A stretch of 64,000 nt of DNA from Cephalotus follicularis. Its lineage: Eukaryota > Streptophyta > Magnoliopsida > Oxalidales > Cephalotaceae. Where the stretch lies: the NCBI GenBank assembly GCA_001972305.1, contig BDDD01001367.1, positions 1 to 64,000 on the forward strand, read 5' to 3'. The notes under the pieces are model-generated. The model ran no database searches. It saw only the letters and a program-made list of their open reading frames with translations, and was not told the origin of the DNA. The position numbers and the translations under genes were made by a program. Below are positions 1 to 11,784 of the stretch, piece after piece; position 1 is the first letter of the stretch, and each line of letters begins with the position of its first letter.

Positions 1-175
1 GTGTTGTCTTCGAAAAGTAATGATCCTCGGGTCTTGGTCCGAGAAGGCCATTCTTTGCCATGAGTGTGCTCCTCGGCACGGCCTGTCTGTCAAGTTTGTA
101 ATCCCTCATGGACAGTTGGTCAAGTCTGAAGTGGACACGTGTCCTTGCTATTGTAATCATATTTTTCCTCCATCA
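1..175 (-). repeat. LTR fragment, Tat-type gypsy element
   Basis: The sequence matches the terminal 175 bp of both LTRs of the element at 701-11379, ending in the same cctccatca. It is cut by the window edge, so it is either a solo LTR or the LTR of a minus-strand element that continues to the left. It is slightly more diverged from the two neighbouring LTRs than they are from each other, so it is a separate insertion of the same family. Confidence 0.8.
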
Positions 176-695
176 AAAAAGAATAATAATCATATATTTA
201 TTTGTTTATTTTCATTTTATTTATTAAATATCACACAATATATTATGCATTTGTTATACACAATCAAATGTTACTAATAATATTATTGCCATACCATCTA
301 AACCTACGCCACTATATTGGTTTTCAATGTGATTGTCTAATGATCATTGAGTGGGAAAAACATGTTTGATCGGCCTGTGAGGACAAATTAAGTGGTATAA
401 AATTAATATTAGGTTACGCGATAGGACTCCATTTTTAAATTCTTCTAATCTCAAATATATCATGGATAATAGATGTCAAACTGGATATTTGCCATCAAAG
501 AATTCTGATTAGGCTGAGTGTCATCCACTGTTTTTTATAACATTTGGGTTTCCATTTTTTTTCTCAATAAATGATAAGTTTTATTTAATCTATAAAGAAT
601 AAAAATTATAAATAATCTATTGCGATCTCAATATCCTAGTTTGTTTGCTAATGAAAAATCCCAATTTGAACACTTTGCATTATTTATGATTGATT
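176..695. other. AT-rich spacer
   Basis: No coding frame, RNA gene or recognisable repeat was seen. It is low-complexity A/T sequence between the LTR fragment and the target duplication of the next element. Confidence 0.6.
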
Positions 696-700
696 GTATC

Positions 701-1600
701 TGTTGATACAGAAATCCCTCTCTCAACAGTATCCTACGTGGAGGACTTTGATTTGTAGAGAGAAACGCTTGTCACTGATGCCTTGAGGAAGCTTTTGATC
801 TTGGACACCTGCACAAGGTAACAAAAATGGTGGAAAGTCCAGGAGGTTGTTCTCCCGGGGACACTCCGACGCTCAAGTTAGACAAGGTGTAGATGAAATT
901 AATACTCTCTTGAATTTAAAAATTGCTGACCTTTGTTCAGTGTGTTGAACTTGTATTTATAATGGTATTGGGTAACTGATAGAGCGTGTAAATCGGATGT
1001 GATCGTTATCCCCTAGGGAAATGCCGAGGATCTCGGTATTTCCCTTGATCTCCGCCTATAATCTCGCTGTTTCCTTAAGTAGTTGGATATGTCACTACAT
1101 CTTCATTTGGATAAGTACGGATTCCACTAAATCTGGTGAAGATGATAGCCTTATCCCGTAGATAAGGTTGAGGTCCTCCATTATAGGATGATAGAGTAAA
1201 TTGGTTGTAATACTGCTGCAGAGGTCACGGTCCTCCTTGGTCCGAGAACCAAACTAACTTGAATATGTCCGAGAAGGAGCTTCTCAGTTTCTGTATTGGG
1301 GAGAGCGTACCTCCTGTTCTCCGCCTGATAGATACTTTGGGCCGAGGGAGTCCTCGGCCCTTACACCGTGAATGTGGTCTTCTGCCTTTGAGTCTGAGGA
1401 GTGTACTCGGACTTGTGGTCTCAGTGTGTTGTCCTCAAAAAATAATGATCCTCGGCTCTTTGTCCGAGAAGGACATTCTTTGTAATGTGTGCGCTCCTCG
1501 GCACGGCCTGTTTGCCAAGCTTGTAACCCCTGATGGACAACTGGTCAAGTCTGCTCTGGACACGTGTCCTCGTTTTTATAAACATATTTTTCCTCTGCCA
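701..1600 (-). repeat. 3' LTR of Tat copy 1
   Basis: This 900-bp LTR pairs with 10480-11379. It starts tgttgataca on the plus strand and is preceded by GTATC. It is rich in CCGAGG/CCTCGG inverted motifs. Confidence 0.92.
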
Positions 1601-1625
1601 TATGCCCCCCTGGTCCTTGTTCTCT
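1601..1625 (-). other. Polypurine tract of Tat copy 1
   Basis: Read on the minus strand, the stretch next to the 3' LTR is purine-rich (aaggaccaggggggcata). The same motif abuts the LTR at 39135-39159 and, slightly changed, at 28318-28340. This links the three gypsy elements to one lineage and fixes their orientation. Confidence 0.75.
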
Positions 1626-2007
1626 GACCCTGGTCAGAGGAGGAGGATCAGAGTTGAGAGTCGTGGCTCAGGCAAGACTCCTCTGCTGTATTTCTTGGTA
1701 GTTCCTCCTTGCACAAAACGGTCTGAGGCTGAGAGTATTACCTTTGTCGTTCCTCTGCCATACACCCTAGTCTTCTCTAACCGAGGACTAGAGCCTACCC
1801 TTTGGTCTGCCATCAATCTTATCAACAGGTCTCGAGTAGTGAACCGTCATGATTATCATTGAAGTTGCGTATTGAGTACGCTTGACACGTGGCATGCACA
1901 GAGCAATTCCCGCCCCTGGATTTTCGTTTTCCGCGCCTGATTTGACAATTTGTCTTCCCACCGTTGGATCTTATGCGAGGTGGATGGCCAGGATCCGAGG
2001 AAGGGGC

Positions 2008-2016
2008 CTATAAAAG
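2008..2016 (+). promoter_or_regulatory. TATA box of the antisense passenger gene
   Basis: ctataaaag lies about 200 bp upstream of the first ATG of the passenger gene, on the strand opposite to gag-pol. The spacing suits a short 5' untranslated leader (CT-rich, 2040-2213). This suggests that the passenger gene has its own promoter instead of using the LTR. Confidence 0.6.
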
Positions 2017-2213
2017 CTTTCGTTCTTCACAAGCAAAACTTTCGCTTCTTCAACCTTAAGAATTCAGAGAATTTTGAGAGCTTAGATCTCCAGTGTCTTC
2101 AATTTCTTTTCTTCGAATCTTCAACTCAAAATCCTTGGTAAGTTCCTACCACTCTTTGCTTTCCCAGATTGTTTTCTTCTTTCTGTGATTTCTTCCTCTT
2201 CAACTTTTAAGTG

Positions 2214-4512
2214 ATGGCTAGTCAAGAACTTTCTGTCGGGTCTTCTTCTTCTACTCCCCTATCCGTTGCGCCTTTGGCCATGGTGGTTCCCACCGCTGAA
2301 AGGCCACACGATGTAGAAGGTAGTCCAGGGGCTGTTGTGGGTGTCCCTGATGCACCTATTGCCGAGGTCAATCCTCTGCCCGAGGACTGTGCCTTTGGTT
2401 TAAGTAAACTTAGTCAAGCCGAGGTCAAAAGGCTTAGCAGAAAGTATAATTTCCCTCGTGGGTTGACCTTCAACCTTCCTAAGGATCCTCGGGTAGTCAC
2501 CGAGAGCCGAGAAGGCCTCTTTGTAGTCTTCGAAGCTGCTCTTTCCCATGGTCTGAGGGTCCCTGTCCCCTCCTTTGCCATCTCGGTCCTTCTTAGCTTT
2601 AGCCTTCATCCTTCTCTTCTTCAACCTTAGTCTTGGGGCTTTATGATAGGTTTCCTAGTTAAATGTATAGAGTCCGAGGTGGAAGCCACTGTGAATCTCT
2701 TCAGGGAGTTTCATGTCATCTCGGCCACCCCCAAAACAAGCGGGTATTTTTTCAAGTTTCGTTCTGGGGTGAAAAAGCTCCTTCTTAACCCCACCCAATC
2801 TATAAAAAACTGGAGGAGGAAATACTTTTTAATAAAAGACTTTGAGGGGTTTATTCCCTCTCCCTGGTGCACGTCCTTGGACGTCAAATCTCTAAACCAA
2901 AAATCTCGTCTGTCCTCGGCTGAAAAAATAGGACTTAGTAAGCTCCTGGCTCTTGAGCCAGAGGACGTAAACTCCACCGTAACTGAGGATCGTCTGGTCC
3001 AGGCAGGGCTAAGTGTGGTCCTCGGACGGGGATCCTCCTCGGTCGGATCCGAGGAGGAAGAATCAGAGGATGAGGGAGAGCAAGATAGTCCTCCACCTCC
3101 GATGTCGGAACGAACTTGTATAAAATCTTCGTCTTCTCTGTCTCTTTTATTAATACTGTTTCTACTAACCCTTGCATTTCTTGATCTCTGACCATGACTT
3201 TCTTGCCTTTTTTCAGTAATGGCTCCTCGCCGAGATCTATCTTCCATCATCAAGTCCACTGATCAGAGGAGGGCCTCTACTGCCACTGCCTCGAAGCCTC
3301 AGGCAAAAACTCCCGCGGCCGAGAAGACAAGGCCGCCGACCAAGACACCTCCTCCTCCTCCTGCTAGGGTCTCGGTAGCTGTGACCGAGAAGAGGAAAGA
3401 GACCAACAAGAGGCCGGCTGACAACGCCCCCTCCTCTGAACGAGCTTCTCTGACAAAGAGGAGCAGGAAGGGCAAGGCCGTGGATGGCTCTGAGAAAGTT
3501 CGGGAGGTCGAGGATGTTGCTGCCCTCGGATCCAGCTCCCAGGATCCAATACTTTTTCCTCCATCTCTGACGGTGGACGAGCTGCTTGATGGGTTTGATG
3601 GCATGGAGTGTGACCATTTAAACCTGAACGGTCCGGGGGTTGCCCAGAGACTCAGCCGGCTGGTCTTCTTGCCCCAGGAGATGAAGGCAAGGCAAAAGTG
3701 GACCAATGAAGATTTGGCGACCCTTTGTCTGAGGAGCCACCTGAGGGTAACTGATCTCTTCCTCAGTCACCTCGGTTTTTCTTGCACTTTAGCTCTTTAT
3801 AATGCCTAACATTTTCTTACTTCTCTGACAGTCTCTGAACAACACCCAGCTGCTTGTGGACAACTTTTGTGCAGTTGTGGCCAGGGGCCGAGAGCTGAGG
3901 TCGAGCATGGCCACCTTAGAAGAAACTGCTCGCTCGGCCCAAGCCCAACTGAACGAGGTTCTGAAGGCTCAAGAGTCCTTGGCCGAGGAAAAGAAACAAG
4001 CAGTTGAGGCCCTAGTGGAGGAGAGGTCCGAGAATAGGAGGCTCGAGGCCAAGCTGAAACTGGCCGAGGAGAAAAATTATGACCTGGTGGCCAAACTTGA
4101 GCGGCAGCAGAGGAAAGAGAATGAGCAACTGAGGAGGGAACAACATCAGGCCATGGCCGACTTCAAGAATTCGGAGGAGTTCAAGGAGTTGCTGAGGTCC
4201 TCGGTGGAGGAGTTTAAGGGCTCAGAGGAGTTCGATGAAGCAGTCTTCCAAGAATCGGCTGAGTACTTTCTCCGAGGCTTCTATGCTTGTCGGAATTGGG
4301 TTGCTTCTCTGAAGCCTGAGTTCCCCTTGGATGAAGTGGTGTATTGTCACCCCGCCAATGCATTTGACTTCTACCCCGAGGGGATTGATGAGGTGGAGGA
4401 CAGGGTTCATCAGAGGTTGGCACAAGAGGCCTCGGCTGCCCCCGTGGGCGAGATTGCAACTCCTACTTCTCCAGAAGTGGTCATTCTTGCTGAGGATCCT
4501 GCTACCTCCTAG
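2214..4512 (+). CDS. Antisense passenger gene of a Tat element (Transposase_28-like)
   Basis: Coding blocks on the plus strand run opposite to gag-pol, between integrase and the 3' LTR. The first block starts at ATG 2214 and contains a segment (RKYNFPRGLTFNLPKDPRV and following) like the plant domain named putative gypsy type transposon (PF04195, recalled from memory). A middle block is acidic and serine-rich, then proline/lysine-rich like a disordered nuclear protein. The last block (about 3856-4512) is a long heptad-rich coiled coil (about 3890-4160) and a conserved tail with FDFYPEGIDEVEDR. Blocks are separated by gaps with GT and AG borders, two of which recur at the same places in the copy at 38-39 kb. 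The function is unknown; Tat elements are known to carry extra antisense frames. As a fossil part it looks mostly whole, with a break or two. Confidence 0.7.
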
Positions 4513-4740
4513 GAACCGACAACCATTACCTCTGCTCTTCATTCTTCTCATGCTCCAGAGGACCCCTTCGCTGGCCTAGGAAGTCATCCTCTTCCTTCTG
4601 TTGCAGACGTTTTTCCTCCTCCACCTCCTCCTGAAGATCCCTCGGCTGAGCAAGAAGATGCTCCTCAGCCTTAGTTTTTTATTTTTACTTCGTCTTGTAA
4701 TAGTTTTCAATCTCCTCCCTTGTAATGCTTTTTGAATATC

Positions 4741-4746
4741 AATAAA
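4741..4746 (+). other. Poly(A) signal of the antisense passenger gene
   Basis: AATAAA lies about 230 bp after the last stop codon of the passenger gene, in a T-rich 3' region. Together with the TATA box at 2008 it frames a self-contained antisense transcription unit of about 2.8 kb. Confidence 0.55.
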
Positions 4747-5563
4747 GGAAACTCTTTTTCCATTCTCTGATCTTGCATTTAAATTTTGCTTCTTGTGAAT
4801 TGTGGTTGATCTCTGCATTCTTGTACTTGTTAATAATTCCCTTAGGAATTTTTGTCTTCATAGTAACCTCGGACTTCTCACATAAGTGAACACTTAACCT
4901 CAAAAGAACTTAAGTAATTTAATAACAGTTTAAATAAAAGAGGCTTTGCCTTCTCGGACTTCGTCTTCAATTTGCAATTCCCTTGGGAATTTTATTCTCG
5001 CCTTGACCTCGGATTCCTCATAAATAAGCAACCAACTCCAAAAAGGCTTAAGTAACCTGATCCGTAGAAGGAACAAACCCTTGTATTCTCGGACTTAATC
5101 GATTCCAAATGTGTTTGAGCTTTGAATGAATGTATACTGGTAATCCCCTTAGGACTTTTAAGTTAGCCCAAATTACTAACCTTGCATGGACGAGGTCAAT
5201 CAAGCTTTGAGAGTCTCGGTGGGACCCTTTACTTTCGAGTGCACTTCAGTTTGACAGTAACGGAATCTTCAAAATTTTTATTCATAATTTCAATTCTTGG
5301 TCTGCTCGGACAAGTTCCCATGGGTTTGCCGAGGAGAACATTGCCTGACCTAAGATGTTTTAGGACAGGTCGGCTGAGCTTTCAGTCCACTTGGAGACAC
5401 TTGTATTAAAGTGCTCAGTCCGACGACCTTGATCGTTGCGAGTTCCCATGGATTCGCCTTTCAAGTCACGACTTTAAGCCCGATTGGACAAGTTCCCATG
5501 GTATTGCCAACCAGTGTTTGCTCCCTTAGGAGTCTTGGTGCTTCCTTGGAAGTCTTTAGGTGT

Positions 5564-5664
5564 GCTCCTCGGAAGGAGTCTTTTGTACGCTCCTCGGAAG
5601 GAGGCTTTTGTGTGCTCCTCGGAAGGAGGCTTTTGTGTGCTCCTCGGAAGGAGGCTTTTGTGTA
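5564..5664. repeat. 25-bp tandem repeat, 4 copies
   Basis: Four head-to-tail copies start at 5564, 5589, 5614 and 5639. Each contains gctcctcggaaggag, in which CTCC and GGAG can pair. The array lies between the passenger gene and the end of integrase, the same non-coding zone that holds a much longer array in the element at 27843-32119. Confidence 0.85.
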
Positions 5665-5960
5665 TGCATCCTTGGATGCTCTTGAACGCCTGTTTCACTG
5701 GTCTGTCTGAGACCTTGGCTTGTGTTGGTTTTCCTTTTGAGAATTAGCCTCCGTAAGGCTTATGAAATCTCGGATCCGTGGATGCCCCATTGAGGGCATG
5801 GTCCGAGGTGCTTTAGCTTATGATTGAGGGAACTGATCGGTGGCTGTTCAGAGGTTTGAGGACTTTGAACATTGGACCTCCGGTCCCTTGTAAACTTGGA
5901 ACTATAATGTAGAATACAAATCTTGAAAAAATTTCAAACTTTTATTGAAAATATCTTACA

Positions 5961-8900
5961 TCATTGATAGTACTTCCTCAGATGCTCAGCATTCCAAGCT
6001 CTGGCAATCTCCCTACCCCCCAAAGTTTCAAGTTTGAATGTTCCTGGGCGGAGGACCCTTTTGATCTTGTATGGGCCTTCCCAGGTAGGGGCTAGCTTTC
6101 CTCTAGCACCAGTAGGATCTGCAACGGCTGAGTTGCGTAGGACTAGATCTCCTTGCCTTAGTGGTCTTGGGCTTACTCTCTTGTTGTAGTAACGACTTAC
6201 CCTCTGTTGGTAGGCTGTAACTCTGATTTCAGCTTTATCTCTGAGCTCTTCCACTAGGTCGAGGATGCTTCTCAGTCCTTCTTCATTGTTGTCTTTAGTG
6301 AAGTGCACAACTCTTGGTGATTGTATTCCAACCTCCACTGATATCATAGCCTCTGTCCCAAAGCATAGACTGTATGGAGATTCCCCTGTTGTAGTCCGAG
6401 GAGTGGTTCTGTATGCCCATAGCACACTTGGTAGTTCCTCGGTCCACCTTCCCTTGCTGTCTTCTAGGCGCTTTTTCAAGCCCGAGATGATTTCTCTGTT
6501 GATCACCTCGGCTTGACTATTACTTTGAGGGTAGGCCACTGAAGCAAGCCTATGCTCTATCCTCCATTATCTGCAAAAGTCTCGGAAAGCTTGGCAATCA
6601 AACTGCTTACCATTATCTGTGATAATGGTCCTCGGAACTCCAAATCTGCATATTATCGACTTCCACACAAAGCTCTCTGTGTTCTTCTCTGTAATTGTGG
6701 CCAAGGGCTCTGCCTCCACCCACTTAGTGAAGTAGTCAACCGCTACAATGAGAAACTTCCTTTGGCCTGTTGCCATTGGAAGAGGTCCGACGAAGTCCAT
6801 TCCCCACTGTGCGAAGGGCCATGGGGCCGTAATTGATGTCAGTGGTTGAGAAGGCCTCCTACCTATGTTGGCATTCCTCTGACACTTGTCACACTTCCTT
6901 ACTAAGTTTATAGCATCTTGATGCATGATTGGCCAGTAGTAACCTTGCCTTAACAGCTTGTGAGACAAAGTCCTGCCCCCAGTGTGATTTCCACAAATTC
7001 CTTTATGAACTTCCCTTAGGGCATAATCGGCCTCTATGGGATTCAAGCACCTCAGCCAAGGAAACGAAAAAGACCTTTTGTAAAGGATCCCATCTCGGAA
7101 TTGGAACCTGTTGGCTCTATAAACTAGCTTCCTTGCCTCTGCTGGGTCCTCGGGCAGGACCCCATCCCTTAGCCAAATAACGAAGGGAGTCATCCAATTG
7201 GGCTCCTGTAGATCATCTATGTCCATTACCTCTACTTGAGAGATTGTCGGACGCTCCAGGTAGTCTACTAGCACTGTTTGATTCTTCTCCAACTCCTCTG
7301 CCATAGCTAGCTTTGATAGTTGATCTGCTCTGACATTCTCGGCTCTTGGCACTTTCGCAACTTTCAAAGTTTCGAAGGCTGACCGCATGCCCTGAAAATG
7401 AGCTAAGTATTTTGTCATGAGGTCTTCTCTGGCCTCATACTCCCCATTCGCCAAACCAACCACTAGTTGAGAATCACTTGAGGCTTCAATCCTCTGCACC
7501 TCCAAGTGTTTTGCAATTGTCAATCCAGCTATCAGAGCTTCCCATTCAGCCTCGTTATTCGTTGCTTTGAACTTGAACCTCAAAGCATACTCCAATGTCC
7601 ACCCATCTGGACTTGTTAATACCAATCCTGCTCCACTGCCAGTGAGGCACGAGGATCCATCCACTGATAACTTCCACATTCCCTTCTCACTCTCGGAAGG
7701 GTTCTCCTCCATACACTCCGTAGGTGTATTATCTCCAACAAAGTCGGCCAGTACCTGTGATTTGATTGCTGGTCTGGCTTCGAACTTGACATCATACTCG
7801 CCTAGTTCGACTGACCACTTAACTAGCCTGCCCGAGGTGTCGGGCTTGGCAAGAACTTGCTTGAGTGGTTTGTCAGTCAAAACCTTGATTGTATGGGCTT
7901 GAAAATATGGCCTCAACTTTCTGGCCGAGATGATCAAAGCATAAGCAAACTTCTCCACCTCTGGGTACCTTCCCTCTGTATCATTCAAAGCCTTGCTCAC
8001 ATAGTATACAGGCTTTTGAACTTTATCCTCTTCTCGGACTAGCACTGCACTCACTGCGCCCGAGGCGGCCGCAAGGTACAAATATAGGTCTTCTCCATCC
8101 TTAGGCTTTGAAATCAGAGGAGGAGAAGCCAAATACTCCTTTAACTTGTCGAAGGCCGCTTGACAGTCATCTGACCATGAGAATCCCTTGGGATCTCTGA
8201 GTATCTTAAAGAATGGAAGGCACTTCTCTGCCGACTTGGACACAAACCTGCTCAAGGCTGCGATCTTTCCATTCAATCTCTGCACATCCCTGATGGTTTG
8301 AGGTGGCCTCATGCTTTGTATTGCCAAGATCTTCTCTGGATTGGCCTCTATTCCTCTGCTCGAGACCATGAATCCGAGGAACTTTCCCGAGGTGACCCCA
8401 AATGTGCACTTGGACGGATTGAGCTTCATGTTGTACTTCCTCAATACTTCAAATGTCTCCTCCAAGTCTTTTACATGAGGGTTCCTGGCAGGGGCCTTGA
8501 CGAGCATGTCGTCTATGTACACCTCCATGTTCTGCCCAATCCGAGGCTCAAAAATCTTGTTGACCAAGCGTTGGTAAGTAGCCCCTGCATTCTTCAAGCC
8601 AAAGGGCATGACCTTGTAACAATACATTCCTCGGTCAGTTATAAATGCTGTCTTCTCTTCATCAGGCCTATACATGGGGATTTGATTGTATCCCGAATAA
8701 GCATCCAAGAAGCTTAGTAATCTGTAACCCGAGGTCGCGTCCACCAGTTGGTCGATCTTTGGAAGAGGGAAGTGATCCTTTGGACAGGCTTTATTGAGGT
8801 CTGTGAAGTCTATGCACATCCTCCATTTGCCATTGGCTTTTTTGACTAACACAGGATTTGCTAGCCAGTCCGAGTAGTGCACCTCTCGGATAAAACCTGC

Positions 8901-10433
8901 CTGTAACAACTTGCTCACCTCCTCGGCTATTGCTTGTTGCCTCTCAGGGGCAAAGTTCCTCTTCTTCTGTCTGATCGGAGGTCTGGCTGGATCCACGCTT
9001 AAGGCAAAGGTATTGTAAGATGGTATTGGTGCCCCACCCCTGGATGTGGCTTCACGTCTAGAAAGCTTATGTCTGAGGTCTCCCTTAGACAGGTCTGACC
9101 TCTCCTTCCTCTTCTCTCTTCTCTCGGGAGCATTTCGTGAAGGCTCCCTTCTCTCCTCCTGTTGGCCAGTCCAAGGTGCTTTTTGCTTCCTGGCCAACAT
9201 CTCTTCCTCGGCGTTCACATACCTCTCCGCCCTCTTCAGCAAGTCTGCCATATCTTTGGCCGGTTTTTTCAGCAGAGAAAAAGTAAATCTTGAGTTGCTC
9301 CTCAACCCATTGTTCAAGGCTGTCAGAGCAAAGGATGGCTCCAGGTCTTTCACCGTGAGAGATTCTTTGTTAAACCTGGTGAGATAATCTCTCAACGTCT
9401 CATCCTTACCCTGCACCACATTGATGAGGTGGGTAGAGTTCCTCCTCTGCGTGGTGCTGTTGAGGAACTTTGTCACAAACAGCTCCGTAAACTGATCGAA
9501 GCTCTTCACTGAATTCCTTGCCAAGGTAAAGTACCATGCCTGGGCAGCTCCAACCAGAGTCATTGGGAATCCTCGACATAGCATGGGGTCCGAGGCTTGG
9601 TGCATCCACATAGCCTGGATGTATGAGCGTACGTGTTGAATGGGGTCCGTGGACCCATCGTACTTATCAGGGTTTGGGTTACGGAATCCACTGGGGACTG
9701 GCTCTGCCATGATCTCAGCTGTGAAGGGGTGTGCATTGATATTTTGCACTTCAGATAGGTGCCCCCTGTGTTGTTCCACTCCTTGGAACCTCCTTTCCAG
9801 GTTAGCAAGCCTTCTACCCACTGTTTGCTCCACCTCTTCTATGTTCCTAACTCTGCTAGAAACATGCGACCCTCCAGCCACTGAGGCTGGGGGGTTGGCC
9901 CTACTTCCTCGGGCAGTACCAGCTCTGCGCGGAGCATTAGAACGCACTTGTGCCTCCTCTGCTCCTCTGTGTTGCTGCCGAGGATCCACGTCCATGGGCT
10001 GGTGCTGAGGGTGTCCTCTCCTGGGATCGTTAGGATGATCCCTAGCAGTCAAGGACTCAGCTCTCTGAGATGCATTGATCTCAGCTCTCCTTCCCAGGGG
10101 ATTGTTGTCCCCTGACCGCCTAAGGAGAGGTTCGTTTCTCCCCGACGGGTTTCGCCTGGCACCTCGTGGGTGCCTCGTCTCCACCTCTGGCCTCTGGGGG
10201 GCAGAAACTCCTTGGACGACTGGCTGAGCAGGCTCGGCTTGTTGTTGGTTGGCCAAAGTTGTGACCAACAGATCTGTGATACGCTTCATCCCTTGGAGGA
10301 GCTGATTGAGTTGCTCTCCCGTGACGGGAGCTGGTTCTTGTGCCACCACTTGGGCGACTTCTTCAGGAGGAGCTGCAACCTCTTCTTGTTGGCTGTGAGT
10401 GGCTCCAACTAGGGTGTTCTTCCTCGGAGGCAT
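5961..10433 (-). CDS. gag-pol region of Tat copy 1
   Basis: The first good ATG (MPPRKNTLVG) is at 10433, about 50 bp inside the 5' LTR boundary; the frame is open further upstream, but only through leader and LTR. In order, the region shows gag (NPDKYDGSTDPIQHVRSYI); reverse transcriptase with FTDLNKACPKDHFPLPKID and the catalytic YIDD; an RNase H of the usual Ty3 type; a second RNase H-like domain (VDGSS, NNEAEWEAL, SDSQLV) as known for the Tat lineage; an integrase zinc domain (HTGGRTL, CDKCQ); an integrase core with WGMDFVGPLP; and a basic integrase tail ending at 5961 (WEGPYKIKRVL). These proteins would build virus-like particles, copy the RNA and insert the DNA. The region looks nearly whole but is broken in a few places. 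Confidence 0.88.
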
Positions 10434-10461
10434 GATTGCTGATGACTTTTTGTAGCGTCTT

Positions 10462-10479
10462 CCCACAGACGGCGCCAAC
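10462..10479 (-). other. Primer binding site of Tat copy 1
   Basis: Directly inside the 5' LTR, the minus strand reads ttggcgccgtctgtggga. It begins with the TGGCGCC typical of plant gypsy elements primed by a tRNA ending in GGCGCCA. The copy at 31625-31642 has a closely related site. Confidence 0.8.
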
Positions 10480-11379
10480 TGTTGATACAGAAATCCCTCT
10501 CTCAACAGTATCCTATGTGGAGGACTTTGATTTGTAGAGAGAAACGCTTGTCACTGATGCCTTGAGGAAGCTTTTGATCTCGGACACCTGCACAAGGTAA
10601 CAAAAATGGTGGAAAGTCCAGGAGGTTGTTCTCCCGGGGACACTCCGACGCTCAAGTTAGACAAGGTGCAGATGAAATTAATACTCTCTTGAATGTAAAA
10701 ATTGCTGACCTTTGTTCAGTGTGTTGAACTTGTATTTATAATGGTATTGGGTAACTGATAGAGCGTGTAAATCGGATGTGATTGTTATCCCCTAGGAAAA
10801 TACCGAGGATCTCGGTATTTCCCTTGATCTCCGCCTATAATCTCACTGTTTCCTTAAGTAGTTGGATATGTCACTACATCTTCATTTGGATAAGTACGGA
10901 TTCCACTAAATCTGGTGAAGATGATAGCCTTATCCCGTAGATAAGGTTGAGGTCCTCCATTATAGGATGATAGAGTAAATTGGATGTAATACTGCTGCAG
11001 AGGTCACGGTCCTCCTTGGTCCGAGAACCAAACTAACTTGAATATGTCCGAGAAGGAGCTTCTCAGTTTCTGTATTGGGGAGGGCGTACCTCCTGTTCTC
11101 CGCCTGATAGATACTTTGGGCCGAGGGAGTCCTCGGCCCTTACACCGTGAATGTGGTCTTCTGCCTTTGAGTCCGAGGAGTGTCCTCGGACTTGTGGTCT
11201 CAGTGTGTTGTCCTCAAAAAATAATGATCCTCGGTTCTTTGTCCGAGAAGGACATTCTTTGTCATGTGTGCGCTCCTCGGCACGGCCTGTTTGCCAAGCT
11301 TGTAACCCCTGATGGACAACTGGTCAAGTCTGCTGTGGACACGTGTCCTCGTTTTTATAAACATATTTTTCCTCCATCA
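10480..11379 (-). repeat. 5' LTR of Tat copy 1
   Basis: This 900-bp LTR is about 98% identical to 701-1600 by eye. It ends in cctccatca and is followed by the GTATC target duplication. It contains two perfect-stem hairpins of the CCGAGG type at 11118-11139 and 11171-11191. Confidence 0.93.
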
Positions 11380-11384
11380 GTATC

Positions 11385-11779
11385 AAATGACTATCAATTT
11401 TTCACCATATTCATCTTGAAAAAATGCATTGCCTAGTGCCTAGTAAAACCAAATTAAAATAGAAAAAGGAATAAAAAAAGGAAGAACAATGAATAAAGAA
11501 ACCAAAGATGTTTTATATTTATCTATTATGGAGTGACACTTCACTTAGTGTCACCTTAATTACCGTATTTATAAATAATATTTTTCAAATTTAATCGTTA
11601 GACTTAATATTCTATTAATATGGATCATTCATGTACATTTTCAAATCAATCGGATATATGTAAATATTATATTGAATAGGATAATATTTTATTATTTATA
11701 AGAAAATTATAGAACAGTTAAACTTTTCCTCTGAAAATGAAATATCTAAAAATATGTAATTGACTTAAAAATTTACATG
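11385..11779. other. AT-rich spacer
   Basis: Nothing recognisable lies between the Tat element and the first solo LTR. Confidence 0.55.
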
Positions 11780-11784
11780 CATGA

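Larger units (their letters stand above)
701..11379 (-). mobile_element. Ty3/gypsy LTR retrotransposon, Tat lineage (copy 1)
   Basis: This is a complete-length insertion in minus orientation. Two LTRs of 900 bp begin with tgttgatac and end in ca, and are flanked by the 5-bp target duplication GTATC (696-700 and 11380-11384). Parts in element order are 5' LTR (10480-11379), primer binding site, gag, reverse transcriptase, RNase H, a second RNase H-like domain, integrase, a 25-bp tandem array, a passenger gene in antisense, polypurine tract and 3' LTR (701-1600). The RT signature (FTDLNKACPKDHFPLPKID), the extra RNase H and the antisense gene are features known for the Tat lineage. The LTRs differ at about 18 of 900 sites by eye, suggesting an age under about 1 million years. 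The coding region looks nearly whole with only a few breaks. Confidence 0.93.

Noticed and set aside
8298-8717. Plus-strand frame of 139 codons
   Set aside because: Shadow of the reverse transcriptase region on the minus strand, without a domain of its own.
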